Below are positions 1 to 8,542 of a DNA stretch of 64,000 nucleotides, in pieces. A model generated the notes under the pieces. It did no database searches. It was not told where the DNA came from and saw only the letters and a program-made list of their open reading frames with translations. The first letter of the stretch is position 1, and each line of letters opens with the position of its first letter. Both the position numbers and the translations under genes were made by a program. This stretch comes from Picosynechococcus sp. PCC 7117 (GTDB lineage Bacteria > Cyanobacteriota > Cyanobacteriia > Cyanobacteriales > MRBY01), in contig NZ_CP016477.1 of the NCBI RefSeq assembly GCF_001693275.1, positions 1,736,001 through 1,800,000 of the forward strand, given 5' to 3'.

Positions 1-1
1 G

Positions 2-1333
2 ACCCAGGTGGCGGGCTTAGAAGTAGGAGGGATTCACCAGCGTATTTTTCAAGAATTGGGCGTCGCTTTACCCGAAGCAACGGTTTGTGATCCGGCTTGT
101 GCGGTGTTTTTACCGGGCGAAACAGAACCCATCAACGTTTGGCGTGATGCGGAAAAGTGGGAAGCTGAACGACTCAAACAGTTTCCCACGAGCAAAAATT
201 TTTGGCATTTATTAAAAATTTTATTTGCGGCGAGTTGGCAATTTCAAGGCCGCGATCCGGTGGTGCCACCCCGTAATCCTTGGGATATTTTGCAGTTAAT
301 CAAGGCATTTCGTTTAAATACGTTGATCACAGTTCCCTTTGCTTTGATGACGGTTTTAGACGCGTTGAAATTATGTAATGTTGCCGCAGATCAAAGATTA
401 AAAACTTTTTTGGATTTGCAGTTAAAGCTGTACTCCCAAGTTGATAGTTCCGAAACTGCACTACTCTACGGCGCGACGGCCCTCGCCGTTTCCCAAACGC
501 CCCAAGGTTTATTTCATCTCCAGGGTAGTATGCAAGCCTTGAGCGATCGCCTGATCGAAGCCCTCGAAAAACATGGGGGGAAATTACTCACTCGCCACCG
601 CATTAAGGAAATTAACTTGGGTCAAACCAAGCCTCAATTAACAGTCTTTGATCAGCGTCAAAATGAAATTGTTACACAAGCTTTTGATCATGTAGTCGCG
701 AACACCACGGTTCAAGATTTAATTAAAATTTCAGAGCATCCGCCCAAATCAATTTTTAAAAAAATCTATCAAAAACGCATTGAAAATTTGCCAGATCCAT
801 CGGGAGCTTTTGTCATTTACTTAGGGGTTAAGGAAGCGGCAATTCCCAAAAATTGTCCACCTCACCTGCAATTTCTCTATGATTATGACCAAGCAATTGG
901 CGAGAATAATTCCCTCTTTGTTTCGGTGAGTAAGCCGAATGATGGTCGCGCCCCAGAGGGTCACCGGACGATTATCGCCTCCTCTTTTGTCGATCCGGAT
1001 CCCTGGTTTGGCGAAGGTTATGCCGAACTGAAAGAGCGTTACACCCAGGAGGCGATCGCCAAATTAAATCGCTATTTTGACCTTTCCCCAGAAAATATCA
1101 TTGTTCAAGAAGCCGGAACGCCGCGCACCTTTGCTTTCTATACGGCCCGACACAAAGGCTTTGTTGGCGGTGTGGGACAGCGAATTTCCACCTTTGCGCC
1201 CTTTGGATTCGCCACCAGAACACCGTTTAAAAATGTTTGGCTCGTGGGAGATTCTGTCCATCCGGGAGAAGGTACAGCTGGGGTAAGTTATTCTGCCCTG
1301 ACCGCTGTACGCCAAATTGAACAGGTCAGCTAA
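2..1333 (+). CDS. crtD: CrtD-like carotenoid C-3',4' desaturase (FAD oxidoreductase), 5' end cut by window
   Basis: C-terminal part (about 443 residues) of a CrtI/CrtD/CrtH-family FAD-dependent carotene desaturase. The frame is already open at base 2, so the missing N-terminus holds the dinucleotide-binding GxGxxG motif; the GTG at base 8 is an internal valine, not a real start. The C-terminal FAD-binding signature is clear: a run with V-W-L-V-G-D-S followed by H-P-G-E-G-T-A-G-V. From memory it looks most like the cyanobacterial CrtD group (the Slr1293 type), which desaturates the psi end of monocyclic carotenoids for myxol glycosides. CrtH (carotene isomerase) is the main alternative. Family is certain, substrate is inference. 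Confidence 0.75.
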   Translation, partial: TQVAGLEVGGIHQRIFQELGVALPEATVCDPACAVFLPGETEPINVWRDAEKWEAERLKQFPTSKNFWHLLKILFAASWQFQGRDPVVPPRNPWDILQLIKAFRLNTLITVPFALMTVLDALKLCNVAADQRLKTFLDLQLKLYSQVDSSETALLYGATALAVSQTPQGLFHLQGSMQALSDRLIEALEKHGGKLLTRHRIKEINLGQTKPQLTVFDQRQNEIVTQAFDHVVANTTVQDLIKISEHPPKSIFKKIYQKRIENLPDPSGAFVIYLGVKEAAIPKNCPPHLQFLYDYDQAIGENNSLFVSVSKPNDGRAPEGHRTIIASSFVDPDPWFGEGYAELKERYTQEAIAKLNRYFDLSPENIIVQEAGTPRTFAFYTARHKGFVGGVGQRISTFAPFGFATRTPFKNVWLVGDSVHPGEGTAGVSYSALTAVRQIEQVS

Positions 1334-1365
1334 AAGGCGATCGCCATCGAAATTATCTCTTACTA

Positions 1366-1384
1366 TGTACGGTAGTTCCGTACA
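1366..1384. promoter_or_regulatory. Palindromic operator of the YefM/YoeB pair
   Basis: Perfect 7-bp inverted repeat TGTACGG, 5-bp spacer TAGTT, CCGTACA, lying 24-42 bases before the antitoxin ATG. The TGTAC/GTACA half-sites match the TGTACA core that E. coli YefM binds at its own operator (established for the family), so autoregulation by the antitoxin or antitoxin-toxin complex is the likely role (inference). Confidence 0.7.
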
Positions 1385-1407
1385 TTTATTTTTGAACACA
1401 CACAAGT

Positions 1408-1653
1408 ATGGATACAGTCAGCGTCAATCAATTTCGTGAAAACCTGAAATCTTTTGTGGAGACCGTAATTGCTGATCATCTTCCCCTTAAGGTGACTCGG
1501 CGGAATGGCAAAGATTTTATTGTGATCAGTGCTGAAGATTGGGAGAGAGAGCAGGAAACGCTTTACATATTGCAAAATAACGTTCTCATGCAACAAATTA
1601 AAGACTCCCTCGAAACCCACACGAAACAACAAGGCTATCAACCCAACGCGTAG
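1408..1653 (+). CDS. yefM: Phd/YefM-family antitoxin
   Basis: An 81-residue antitoxin of the Phd/YefM family. It begins D-T-V-S-V-N-Q-F-R-E-N-L, the usual start of the N-terminal DNA-binding fold, and contains the strand with V-T-R-R-N-G-K-D-F-I-V-I-S followed by E-D-W-E, typical of YefM. The polar C-terminal third would wrap the toxin. It precedes the YoeB-type toxin by 7 bases and follows a TGTACGG-N5-CCGTACA palindrome, so the two genes form a self-regulated operon. Small size, partner and operator all agree. Confidence 0.9.
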   Translation: MDTVSVNQFRENLKSFVETVIADHLPLKVTRRNGKDFIVISAEDWEREQETLYILQNNVLMQQIKDSLETHTKQQGYQPNA

Positions 1654-1660
1654 GAAATGG

Positions 1661-1930
1661 ATGAGATCCTTGGTTTTTGAGGGCAATACATGGGAAATCT
1701 ACGAAAAATTGCGCCAGAAAAATCCAACCCTCCACAAATCACTACGTAAAGTACTAAAAGATATGTTGCGAGACGATCCAAGCATTGGCATCGGAAAACC
1801 AGAACCCCTTAAACACAACTTGTCGGGCTTTTGGTCAAGACGTATCAGTCAAAAAGATCGCCTAATTTACAAATTTGATGACCAAGCCGTCTACATCTTT
1901 GCGATTGGTGGGCATTATGAATCGTTCTAG
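1661..1930 (+). CDS. yoeB: YoeB/Txe-family mRNA interferase toxin
   Basis: An 89-residue toxin of the RelE superfamily, YoeB branch, which cleaves mRNA in the ribosomal A site. The YoeB hallmarks are visible: E-P-L-K-H-N-L-S-G-F-W-S-R-R-I, then D-R-L-I-Y-K-F and a C-terminal G-G-H-Y close to the end. The frame is open further upstream, but the ATG at 1661 gives the normal family length and leaves 7 bases after the antitoxin stop. The length is normal and no disruption is seen, so the toxin is probably functional. Confidence 0.9.
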   Translation: MRSLVFEGNTWEIYEKLRQKNPTLHKSLRKVLKDMLRDDPSIGIGKPEPLKHNLSGFWSRRISQKDRLIYKFDDQAVYIFAIGGHYESF

Positions 1931-2020
1931 TGCATTGGACTCAATGAAGAGGCGATCGCCCCTGACCACCCTTGCAGTACCATTTGGTTAAAGAGACGAC
2001 ATTTTTTAGGACAAGTAATC

Positions 2021-2545
2021 GTGAGCGAACAGCCCAACCCCAAAGTATTTTTTGACATCACCATCGGTGGCGAAAGTGCCGGACGCATTGTTTTTGAACT
2101 ACGGGCCGACGTTGCCCCCAAAACCGCTGAAAATTTCCGCGCCCTCTGCACTGGTGAAAAAGGCATCGGCAAACGGGGCAAACCCCTCCATTTCAAAGGC
2201 TCCAAATTTCACCGGGTGATCCCTGAATTCATGTGCCAAGGGGGAGACTTTACCAATGGCAACGGCACCGGCGGTGAATCCATTTATGGAGACACTTTTG
2301 AAGACGAAAGCTTTGAACTGCGCCACAATGTCCCAGGTTTGCTGAGTATGGCGAACCGTGGCCCCAATACCAATGGCTCTCAGTTCTTTATCACCACAAC
2401 CTTAACCCCTTGGCTCAACGGTAAGCACGTGGTCTTCGGTAAGGTTATCGAAGGTATGGATGTGGTCAAAGCTATGGAAGCCCAAGGTTCTGGTAGTGGT
2501 GCCCCGAAACAGGAAATTGCGATCGCCGATTGTGGTGAGCTCTAA
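2021..2545 (+). CDS. Cyclophilin-type peptidyl-prolyl cis-trans isomerase
   Basis: A 174-residue single-domain cyclophilin that speeds cis-trans isomerisation of prolyl bonds. The active-site block [15 protein letters not shown], the N-G-T-G-G turn, the N-G-S-Q-F-F-I-T strand and the Trp in [12 protein letters not shown] match the eukaryote-like CypA type, including the loop around K-G-I-G-K-R-G-K-P that bacterial PpiA/B lack. It starts at GTG. No signal peptide is seen, so it is cytosolic. It stands alone between the toxin-antitoxin pair and urtE. Confidence 0.95.
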   Translation: MSEQPNPKVFFDITIGGESAGRIVFELRADVAPKTAENFRALCTGEKGIGKRGKPLHFKGSKFHRVIPEFMCQGGDFTNGNGTGGESIYGDTFEDESFELRHNVPGLLSMANRGPNTNGSQFFITTTLTPWLNGKHVVFGKVIEGMDVVKAMEAQGSGSGAPKQEIAIADCGEL

Positions 2546-2661
2546 ATCTGGCAGCGCGGGACGCATTTAAAAAAATACTGCTGTTTTTGTTACGAAATGG
2601 GGGGAGAATTCCTGTCTATGATTAGGGAGCCAATATTCCCCCTTTTTGTTTTTCTGAAACC

Positions 2662-3387
2662 ATGACCCAAGCTAACGATGCCCCAGTTCTGAATGTTTCT
2701 GATCTCAATGTCTATTACGGTGAAAGTCACATTTTGCGGAATGTGGATTTGAATGTGCCCCAAGGGGAGATGGTTTGTCTAATTGGTCGCAATGGCGTCG
2801 GCAAAACAACGCTTCTGAAAACAATTATGGGATTGTTGCCGCCCCGCACCGGAAAACTGCGTTTTATGGGCCAGGAAATTAATTCCCTCGCGACGGATCG
2901 CCGTGCCCGGTCTGGGATTGGCTATGTTCCCCAAGGACGAGAAATTATTCCCCGGGTTACGGTTAAGGAAAATCTCCTCCTCGGCCTAGAAGCTTTACCC
3001 AAGGGCCGTCGCAATAAGAGTAATATTCCCTCAGAAATTTTGAATTTATTCCCAATGCTTAAGGAGATGCTGCACCGGATGGGGGGCGATCTGAGTGGGG
3101 GTCAGCAGCAGCAGTTGGCGATCGCCCGCGCTTTAATGGGTCGACCAAAGTTACTAATCCTAGATGAACCCACCGAAGGAATCCAACCGTCGATCATTTT
3201 AGAAATTGAAGCGGCTGTGAAACAAATTATTGCGGAAACGGGGATTTCAGTGCTTTTAGTCGAGCAACATTTACATTTTGTGCGCCAAGCTGACCGTTAC
3301 TACGCGATGCAGAAAGGGGGCATTGTTGCTTCTGGGAGTACCCATGAGTTAAGTCAGGCCGTGATTCAGGAATTTCTTGCCGTTTAA
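2662..3387 (+). CDS. urtE: Urea ABC transporter ATP-binding subunit UrtE
   Basis: A 241-residue ABC ATPase of the LivF/UrtE class. Walker A is G-R-N-G-V-G-K-T-T, the signature is L-S-G-G-Q-Q-Q-Q, Walker B ends L-L-I-L-D-E-P-T-E-G-I-Q-P, and the switch His lies in V-E-Q-H. The motif G-Y-V-P-Q-G-R-E-I-I-P-R and the ending F-L-A-V match cyanobacterial UrtE rather than the LivF of the N-II amino-acid transporter. UrtE works with UrtA-D in urea uptake; none of these is in the window, so the gene is separated from the rest of its system. No clear NtcA site was found upstream. Confidence 0.85.
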   Translation: MTQANDAPVLNVSDLNVYYGESHILRNVDLNVPQGEMVCLIGRNGVGKTTLLKTIMGLLPPRTGKLRFMGQEINSLATDRRARSGIGYVPQGREIIPRVTVKENLLLGLEALPKGRRNKSNIPSEILNLFPMLKEMLHRMGGDLSGGQQQQLAIARALMGRPKLLILDEPTEGIQPSIILEIEAAVKQIIAETGISVLLVEQHLHFVRQADRYYAMQKGGIVASGSTHELSQAVIQEFLAV

Positions 3388-3396
3388 TTCAGTAAA

Positions 3397-4299
3397 TCAG
3401 TAAACATCCCGCGCCGCCCGATGGAGTAGGGAATGGCGGTATACAAGGTCATGGATATTTTTCGCATAGCCCCCACCAATCACACAGGCCACGGGATAGC
3501 CCGCCGCCAAGCAGGTACTCAACACCAGCCGTTCCCGCCGATACAGACCCGTGTTCGTCATCGCTAATTTGCCGAGGCGATCGCCCACATGGGTGTCCAC
3601 CCCCGCATCGTAAAACACTAAATCCGGCTTCACCTGACTCAAAAGATCTTCTAGATGGTGCGCCAAAATTTGCAGGTAGCCATCGTCGTCCAATCCTTCC
3701 GGTAGGCCGAGGTCTAAATCACTGCGCTGCTTTTGGCTGGGAAAATTCACCTCGCAGTGCATCGAAAAGGTAAATACCGTCGGGTCATCTTGGAAAATAA
3801 ACGCCGTGCCGTCCCCCTGGTGCACATCGAGATCGACGATTAAAATCCGCTGCGCCAAGCCCCGTTGCTGAATTGTCCGGGTGGCGATCGCCAAATCATT
3901 CAAAATACAAAATCCTGACCCATAGCCCGGAAAAGCATGGTGTGTCCCCCCTGCCGTATTACAGGCCAACCCATGCTCTAGGGCCAACTGCGCCGTCAAA
4001 ATCGTTCCTCCCACCGCCGTCAAAGTCCGTTGGACGACCCCCGCACTCCAGGGCAAACCAATGCGCCGTTGGGCCTTTGAGGTCAAGGTTCCCTGGCAAT
4101 AGGCCGTCACATAATCCGGCTCGTGGACAAGTTCTAGCCAGGCTCGATCTGGCAATTGCGGTTGGTAAACTTGCTCCGGTTGAATCACCCCATCCCCCAA
4201 CAGCAACCCATGCAATAACCGGAACTTCGGCATCGGGAAACGATGCTCCTCCGGAATCGGCGTCACATAATCAGGATGATAAACAACCGGAAACCCCAT
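3397..4299 (-). CDS. Histone-deacetylase-family protein (AcuC/class IV type)
   Basis: A 300-residue zinc hydrolase of the arginase/deacetylase fold. The paired histidines in G-G-T-H-H-A, the zinc ligands in D-L-D-V-H-Q-G-D-G-T and D-A-G-V-D-T-H, and the late G-G-G-Y motif are all present, so it should be catalytically competent. Bacterial members remove acetyl groups from lysines, polyamines or small molecules; the substrate cannot be read from sequence. It converges on urtE with only 9 bases between the stop codons and is transcribed away from rbp. Confidence 0.88.
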   Translation of the reverse strand: MGFPVVYHPDYVTPIPEEHRFPMPKFRLLHGLLLGDGVIQPEQVYQPQLPDRAWLELVHEPDYVTAYCQGTLTSKAQRRIGLPWSAGVVQRTLTAVGGTILTAQLALEHGLACNTAGGTHHAFPGYGSGFCILNDLAIATRTIQQRGLAQRILIVDLDVHQGDGTAFIFQDDPTVFTFSMHCEVNFPSQKQRSDLDLGLPEGLDDDGYLQILAHHLEDLLSQVKPDLVFYDAGVDTHVGDRLGKLAMTNTGLYRRERLVLSTCLAAGYPVACVIGGGYAKNIHDLVYRHSLLHRAARDVY

Positions 4300-4434
4300 A
4301 CAATGCCCCCCAAATCAGCAACTTATCCTCCCAGGATTGTAAAGAATTTTTGCAGTGAGAGTCGTAGGATTAACTTTTCCCTGCCCAAGACCCTCAAAAA
4401 TTGAAACATCTGATTAAAAATCAAATCGAGCAGC

Positions 4435-4440
4435 TATAAT
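4435..4440 (+). promoter_or_regulatory. Likely -10 box of the RNA-binding protein gene
   Basis: A perfect TATAAT hexamer 122 bases before the rbp start codon. No convincing -35 box sits at the usual spacing. If used, it gives a leader of roughly 115 bases, typical of cold-inducible rbp genes. Confidence 0.5.
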
Positions 4441-4508
4441 CAAACGTAACAAGATAAGGATTTGATCCAGTTAAGTAAGATTGTCTAAAGTTTTCCTGAC
4501 TGCGTAGC

Positions 4509-4548
4509 TTTCCGAATCTCTGCCCTCTACGATTCTCCGATTCGGAAG
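4509..4548 (+). promoter_or_regulatory. Hairpin in the rbp 5' leader
   Basis: TTCCGAATC (4510-4518) pairs perfectly with GATTCGGAA (4539-4547), with a further T-G pair outside and a 20-base loop. It ends 14 bases before the ATG of the RRM gene. It has no T-run and so is not a terminator; it is placed to control ribosome access or RNA stability. Confidence 0.6.
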
Positions 4549-4562
4549 AATATTCGTTAATT

Positions 4563-4850
4563 ATGTCGATTTACATTGGAAATTTGTCCTATCAGGTTAC
4601 TGATGAGGACCTAAAAGAAACCTTCGCCGAATATGGCAAGGTAAACCGTGTCCAAGTTCCCACTGACCGGGAAACTGGCAGACCGAGAGGATTCGCCTTT
4701 GTGGAAATGTCTAGCGAAGACGAAGAAAATGCGGCCATTGAAGCCCTAGATGGTGCTGAATGGATGGGTCGTGACCTCAAGGTTAACAAAGCAAAACCCC
4801 GTGAAGACCGTCGTCCGGCTTCCCGTGGGGGTGGCCGTAGCCGCTACTAA
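4563..4850 (+). CDS. rbp: RRM-type RNA-binding protein (cyanobacterial Rbp)
   Basis: A 95-residue protein with one RNA-recognition motif (residues 1-80) and a short Arg/Gly-rich tail (R-G-G-G-R-S-R-Y). RNP2 is I-Y-I-G-N-L and RNP1 is R-G-F-A-F-V-E-M, both intact. Cyanobacterial Rbp proteins of this build are abundant, often cold-induced, and bind AU/U-rich RNA (established for the family). The gene is monocistronic, with a long leader containing a strong hairpin and an intrinsic terminator downstream. Leader-based autoregulation is an inference. Confidence 0.95.
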   Translation: MSIYIGNLSYQVTDEDLKETFAEYGKVNRVQVPTDRETGRPRGFAFVEMSSEDEENAAIEALDGAEWMGRDLKVNKAKPREDRRPASRGGGRSRY

Positions 4851-4922
4851 AGCATTTTTCGTAGCATTACTACTCGACACAGCCATTTAGTCTAGCTGTC
4901 GTCACAAATAAATTAATTTGTT

Positions 4923-4951
4923 TCCCACTACTATCGGCAGTGGGATTTTTT
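4923..4951 (+). terminator. Intrinsic terminator after rbp
   Basis: TCCCACT (4923-4929) pairs with AGTGGGA (4939-4945), with a 9-base loop and a run of six T. It separates rbp from the convergent glnA. Confidence 0.8.
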
Positions 4952-4969
4952 GTGGAGCTAGGTTGCCGT

Positions 4970-6391
4970 TTAGCAATCGTAATAAAGGGCAAATTCGTAG
5001 GGATGGGGCCGTAACCGGAGGGGATTCACTTCGGCGTCTAATTTGTACTCAATCCAATTCTCAATGAAATCTGTCGTAAAGACACCGCCCGCCGTTAAAA
5101 AATCATGATCCTGCTGGAGAGCTTCGAGGGCGGCTTCTAGGGAAGCGGGAGTTGAAGGAATTTTGCTCAGTTCCTCTGGGGTCAAATCGTAGATATCGAC
5201 ATCTAGGGGATCACCTGGATCAATGGCGTTTTTAATACCATCAATGCCCGCACAGAGCATCGCCGCAAAGGCTAGATAGGGGTTGGCCGTGGCATCAGGG
5301 CAACGGAATTCAAGGCGTTTGGCTTTGGGGTTTGGCCCAGACAGGGGAATGCGCACCGACGCCGAACGATTTCCTTGGGAATAGGCTAAATTCACCGGAG
5401 CCTCGAAGCCGGGAACAAGACGTTTGTATGAGTTGGTACTGGGATTAGAAAAAGCGAGCAGGGCTGGGGCGTGTTTGAGGATGCCACCAATGTAATGGAG
5501 TGCCAGTTGACTGAGATTGGCGTAGCGATCGCCCCAAAATAGTGGTTGACCTTCTTTCCAGAGGGATTGGTGGGTGTGCATCCCGGAGCCGTTGTCGTTA
5601 AACAGTGGTTTCGGCATAAATGTCACGGTGCGGCCATACTTACGGGCGACATTTTTGATCACATACTTATAGGTCATCAAATAATCTGCGGCCTTGAGGA
5701 GCGTTGCAAAGCGAAACCCTAATTCATTTTGGCCCCCGGTGGCGACTTCGTGGTGGTGCTTTTCGATGGGAACGCCGCATTTCGCCATGGTCAGCAGCAT
5801 TTCTGTGCGCATATCCTGGAGGGTATCCGTTGGTGGTACGGGGAAATACCCCTGTTTGTAGCCCGGTTTGTGGGCGAGATTGCCCCCCGGTTCTTTGCGG
5901 CCTGAATTCCAGCGACCCTCGACGCTATCAACGTAATAAAACCCTTTATTCTCCGTCTGGTCAAAACGCGCATCATCAAACACGAAAAATTCTGCTTCGG
6001 GGCCAAAATAGGCAGTATCGCCCAGGCCAGAGGCTGTGAGATAGTCCACGGCTTTTTGGGCAATGCTGCGGGGATCACGACTGTACCACTCCCCCGTGCG
6101 GGGTTCTTTGATGGAACAAATGAGGCTGAGGGTTTTTTCTTTACAAAATGGATCGATCCAAGCGGTTGTGGGATCAGGCACCATCGCCATGTCAGACTCG
6201 TTAATCGCTTTCCAGCCTCGAATGCTTGAACCGTCAAAGGGCACCCCATCAACAAAGGAAGCTTCGTCCAGTTGATCTTGGTAAAACGAGCAATGTTGCC
6301 AAATGCCTGGCAGATCAACAAACTTGAGGTCAATAATTTGAATATTTTCCTCTTGGATCAGCCGTAAAACATCGGTTGCTGTCTGGGTCAT
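4970..6391 (-). CDS. glnA: Glutamine synthetase type I
   Basis: A 473-residue GSI enzyme that joins ammonium to glutamate using ATP, the entry step of the GS-GOGAT cycle. Diagnostic blocks are F-D-G-S-S-I-R-G-W near residue 50, the metal ligands in [19 protein letters not shown] and [17 protein letters not shown]. The ATG at 6391 gives the standard start M-T-Q-T; an in-frame ATG 7 codons earlier is less likely. Cyanobacterial GSI is controlled by small inactivating factors rather than adenylylation; no gif gene lies in the window. An NtcA-type promoter precedes it (6475-6516). Confidence 0.97.
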   Translation of the reverse strand: MTQTATDVLRLIQEENIQIIDLKFVDLPGIWQHCSFYQDQLDEASFVDGVPFDGSSIRGWKAINESDMAMVPDPTTAWIDPFCKEKTLSLICSIKEPRTGEWYSRDPRSIAQKAVDYLTASGLGDTAYFGPEAEFFVFDDARFDQTENKGFYYVDSVEGRWNSGRKEPGGNLAHKPGYKQGYFPVPPTDTLQDMRTEMLLTMAKCGVPIEKHHHEVATGGQNELGFRFATLLKAADYLMTYKYVIKNVARKYGRTVTFMPKPLFNDNGSGMHTHQSLWKEGQPLFWGDRYANLSQLALHYIGGILKHAPALLAFSNPSTNSYKRLVPGFEAPVNLAYSQGNRSASVRIPLSGPNPKAKRLEFRCPDATANPYLAFAAMLCAGIDGIKNAIDPGDPLDVDIYDLTPEELSKIPSTPASLEAALEALQQDHDFLTAGGVFTTDFIENWIEYKLDAEVNPLRLRPHPYEFALYYDC

Positions 6392-6474
6392 GGTGGGGTG
6401 CCTCACAAACAATTCTTAATCTTCACTGGTAGGATCCGGCAAGCAATGGGATTCACGCCGACACAGTTCGCTTG

Positions 6475-6516
6475 ATCCTAGAAAGAGTTATGGCAGTTCG
6501 TTGTAGTCTGGGTCAC
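6475..6516 (-). promoter_or_regulatory. NtcA-activated promoter of glnA
   Basis: Read on the minus strand: GTG-ACCCAGAC-TAC (6516-6503), then 22 bases, then TAGGAT (6480-6475). This fits the NtcA-class II layout GTA-N8-TAC, N22-23, TA-N3-T, with one mismatch in the box. The predicted RNA start is near 6468, giving a leader of about 75 bases. NtcA control of glnA is established in several cyanobacteria. Confidence 0.75.
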
Positions 6517-6963
6517 ATCTCCACTGGTTGCGGCCCAGGAACTGTTTACTGTCAGGGTAGGTTAAATTTAAAGCTCCGGGTCAGGCGATCGCCAAAATTT
6601 CACCAAAATATTTACAGAAAGTCGCCCCATCTGGCATGAATAGCCACAGCCTCGGTACAGCTTGGGAAAAACAAAAATCGTCTTTTAGATCTCAGATTTA
6701 GAGCAGTTTTATTATTTTTTTTAAAGAAATGTAATCAATACGGCCCGAAACCTGGGATTATAAATGCCGTATAAAATTACGAAAGAAAACATCCTCTACT
6801 CCTTTGGGCGACGTAAAACAGGCTCGTCCTGGGGTCTTTACCCGAAGGAAAAACCATGTACTTCAGTCATGGGAGTATGTCAATATAAAACGAAGCTTCT
6901 CATCCCCCTGGGATGATCCTTTTCTAAACGCGCTTAATAAAACTGCTGTTCGGAGAAAATTTA
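6517..6963. promoter_or_regulatory. Intergenic region with the apcF leader
   Basis: About 450 bases between the glnA promoter and apcF, with no gene. Visible elements: an isolated HIP1 octamer near 6585; a TATAAA at 6884-6889 as a possible -10 (no clear -35); a tight hairpin TCATCCC (6900-6906), loop CCT, GGGATGA (6910-6916); and a GGAGA ribosome-binding site just before the apcF ATG. The rest is AT-rich and unassigned. The apcF promoter call is tentative. Confidence 0.4.
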
Positions 6964-7473
6964 ATGCGGGACGCTGTTACAAGTCTGATCAGAAATTACG
7001 ATACCACCGGGCGTTACTTTGACCGTGATGCCATCGAGAGCCTCAAAGACTACTTTGCTTCGGGGAATGACCGAATCACCGTTGCGGCGATGATCAATAG
7101 TCAATCTGCGGAGATCGTCAAGGCCGCGGCCAATAGTCTCTTTGAAGCGGTTCCTGAACTGCTCTTAGCTGGGGGCAATGCCTATACGACCCGTCGCTTT
7201 TCTGCTTGCTTGCGGGACATGGACTACTACCTCCGCTATGGCACCTATGCCTTAATTGCTGGGGATATGGACGTTCTCAACGAGCGGGTCCTACAGGGTT
7301 TGAGAGAAACCTATAATTCCCTAGGGGTGCCCATTGCACCAACGGTTCGGGGAATTCAATTCCTCAAGGATGCGATTAAGGAAATGGCGGCGGCGGCTGG
7401 CATTGCGAATACGGCTTTTATTGATGAACCGTTTGACCACATGACCCGTGAACTGAGCGAAGTGGATCTCTAA
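6964..7473 (+). CDS. apcF: Allophycocyanin beta-18 subunit
   Basis: A 169-residue phycobiliprotein. The block R-R-F-S-A-C-L-R-D-M-D-Y-Y-L-R-Y contains Cys82, the single phycocyanobilin attachment site, and the start M-R-D-A-V-T-S-L-I-R-N-Y-D is characteristic of ApcF rather than ApcB. ApcF replaces one beta subunit in the core trimers next to ApcE and helps pass energy to photosystem II. It is separate from the main apc operon, as is usual. It has a long leader with a small hairpin and a strong terminator downstream. Confidence 0.93.
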   Translation: MRDAVTSLIRNYDTTGRYFDRDAIESLKDYFASGNDRITVAAMINSQSAEIVKAAANSLFEAVPELLLAGGNAYTTRRFSACLRDMDYYLRYGTYALIAGDMDVLNERVLQGLRETYNSLGVPIAPTVRGIQFLKDAIKEMAAAAGIANTAFIDEPFDHMTRELSEVDL

Positions 7474-7525
7474 ATTAGTTGACGGCAACTAACTTACACC
7501 AATGGTGGGCTGTCACCTCAGTTCC

Positions 7526-7556
7526 TTGCTCTGACCCTGGTCGGGGCAATTTTTTT
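7526..7556 (+). terminator. Intrinsic terminator after apcF
   Basis: TTGCTCTGAC (7526-7535) pairs with GTCGGGGCAA (7540-7549), including two G-T pairs, with a 4-base loop and a run of seven T. It lies between apcF and the convergent ntcB. Confidence 0.85.
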
Positions 7557-7580
7557 ATGGGTCTTTTTCTAAACCGAGAC

Positions 7581-8498
7581 CTAGGCACTAAGGGTATCGA
7601 GGCGCGGTTGAGAAAGAAGTTGGGTAATGAGACTACAAAAATATTGAATTGGGGGAATCTCTAGGCGATCGCTAGTCGTGACGAGGACAACTTCCCGCAT
7701 ATCCATGGCATCGGGCAGAGGTTTGACCACAAGGGCAGAATCAGTGCGGGCTTCGACGAGGGCAGATTGGGGCAAAAGGGCAATCATATCACCCTGGCGT
7801 ACCAGGCCACGGAAGGCATCGAGGCTATTGAGTTCAACGGTGGCCGTGGGGGCGAGGCCGTGGTTGGCGAGCTGATCTTGCACGTAGCGTTGCATACCGT
7901 AGCCGTCCTTAAAGACCACTTGAGGGTAGCTCGCGATATCGATCCAGCTTAATTTTTCCTTCTGGGCGAGGGGATGATGTCTACTGAGGAGGACTTCAAC
8001 GCTTTCTTTGTAGAGGGGCATCACGACCATATCGGGACTGGCGGTGAGAAAGCGATTATTCATGACAATGGCCACATCCACAAGGCTATCCCGCAGCACT
8101 TTTAGGGCGCGATCGCTGCCGAGGGCGGTGACTCGCAGTTGGGTTTGGGGGTACATCCGACAAAATTGTTGGAGTACGGGCGGCAGATGGTAAGCACAGA
8201 CGGAGTGAATGGCAGCGACGCAGAGTTCCGATTGATTGCCCGCGAGGAGATCGTTGATTTCGGCACGGGCATTGTCCCAACTGCTACAAATTTTGCGGGC
8301 GTAGGGCAGAAACCGTTCCCCCGCCAGGGTGAGTTTAACCTGGGCACTGCGGTGAAAAAGGGGCATCCCGACGGCGGCCTCAAGGCTTTGAATTTGGCGA
8401 CTGACGGTGGATTGGGTGACGCCACATTGCTGGGCTGCTTGACCAAAATTTCCGGTGGCGGCGATCGCCAAAAATGCTTGCAATTGCTCCAGGCGCAT
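7581..8498 (-). CDS. ntcB: LysR-family nitrate-assimilation regulator NtcB
   Basis: A 305-residue LysR-type regulator. The N-terminal helix-turn-helix (residues 1-60) has T-Q-S-T-V-S-R-Q-I-Q-S-L-E, followed by a ligand-binding domain. The blocks A-I-H-S-V-C-A-Y-H-L-P-P-V-L-Q-Q-F and F-K-D-G-Y-G-M-Q-R match NtcB, which activates nitrate/nitrite assimilation genes in response to nitrite (established). CmpR and RbcR are relatives but start differently. Its own promoter carries an NtcA-type site, and it sits 1.2 kb from glnA. Confidence 0.85.
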   Translation of the reverse strand: MRLEQLQAFLAIAATGNFGQAAQQCGVTQSTVSRQIQSLEAAVGMPLFHRSAQVKLTLAGERFLPYARKICSSWDNARAEINDLLAGNQSELCVAAIHSVCAYHLPPVLQQFCRMYPQTQLRVTALGSDRALKVLRDSLVDVAIVMNNRFLTASPDMVVMPLYKESVEVLLSRHHPLAQKEKLSWIDIASYPQVVFKDGYGMQRYVQDQLANHGLAPTATVELNSLDAFRGLVRQGDMIALLPQSALVEARTDSALVVKPLPDAMDMREVVLVTTSDRLEIPPIQYFCSLITQLLSQPRLDTLSA

Positions 8499-8542
8499 GG
8501 GTCATCCCCTTGGTTAAATGTTTTCCTGTCATGTGCCCAATG

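Noticed and set aside
2577-2660. Possible NtcA site or terminator before urtE
   Set aside because: No GT-N10-AC box at a useful spacing; the GGGGGAGAAT and ATTCCCCC arms pair only partly around a long loop.
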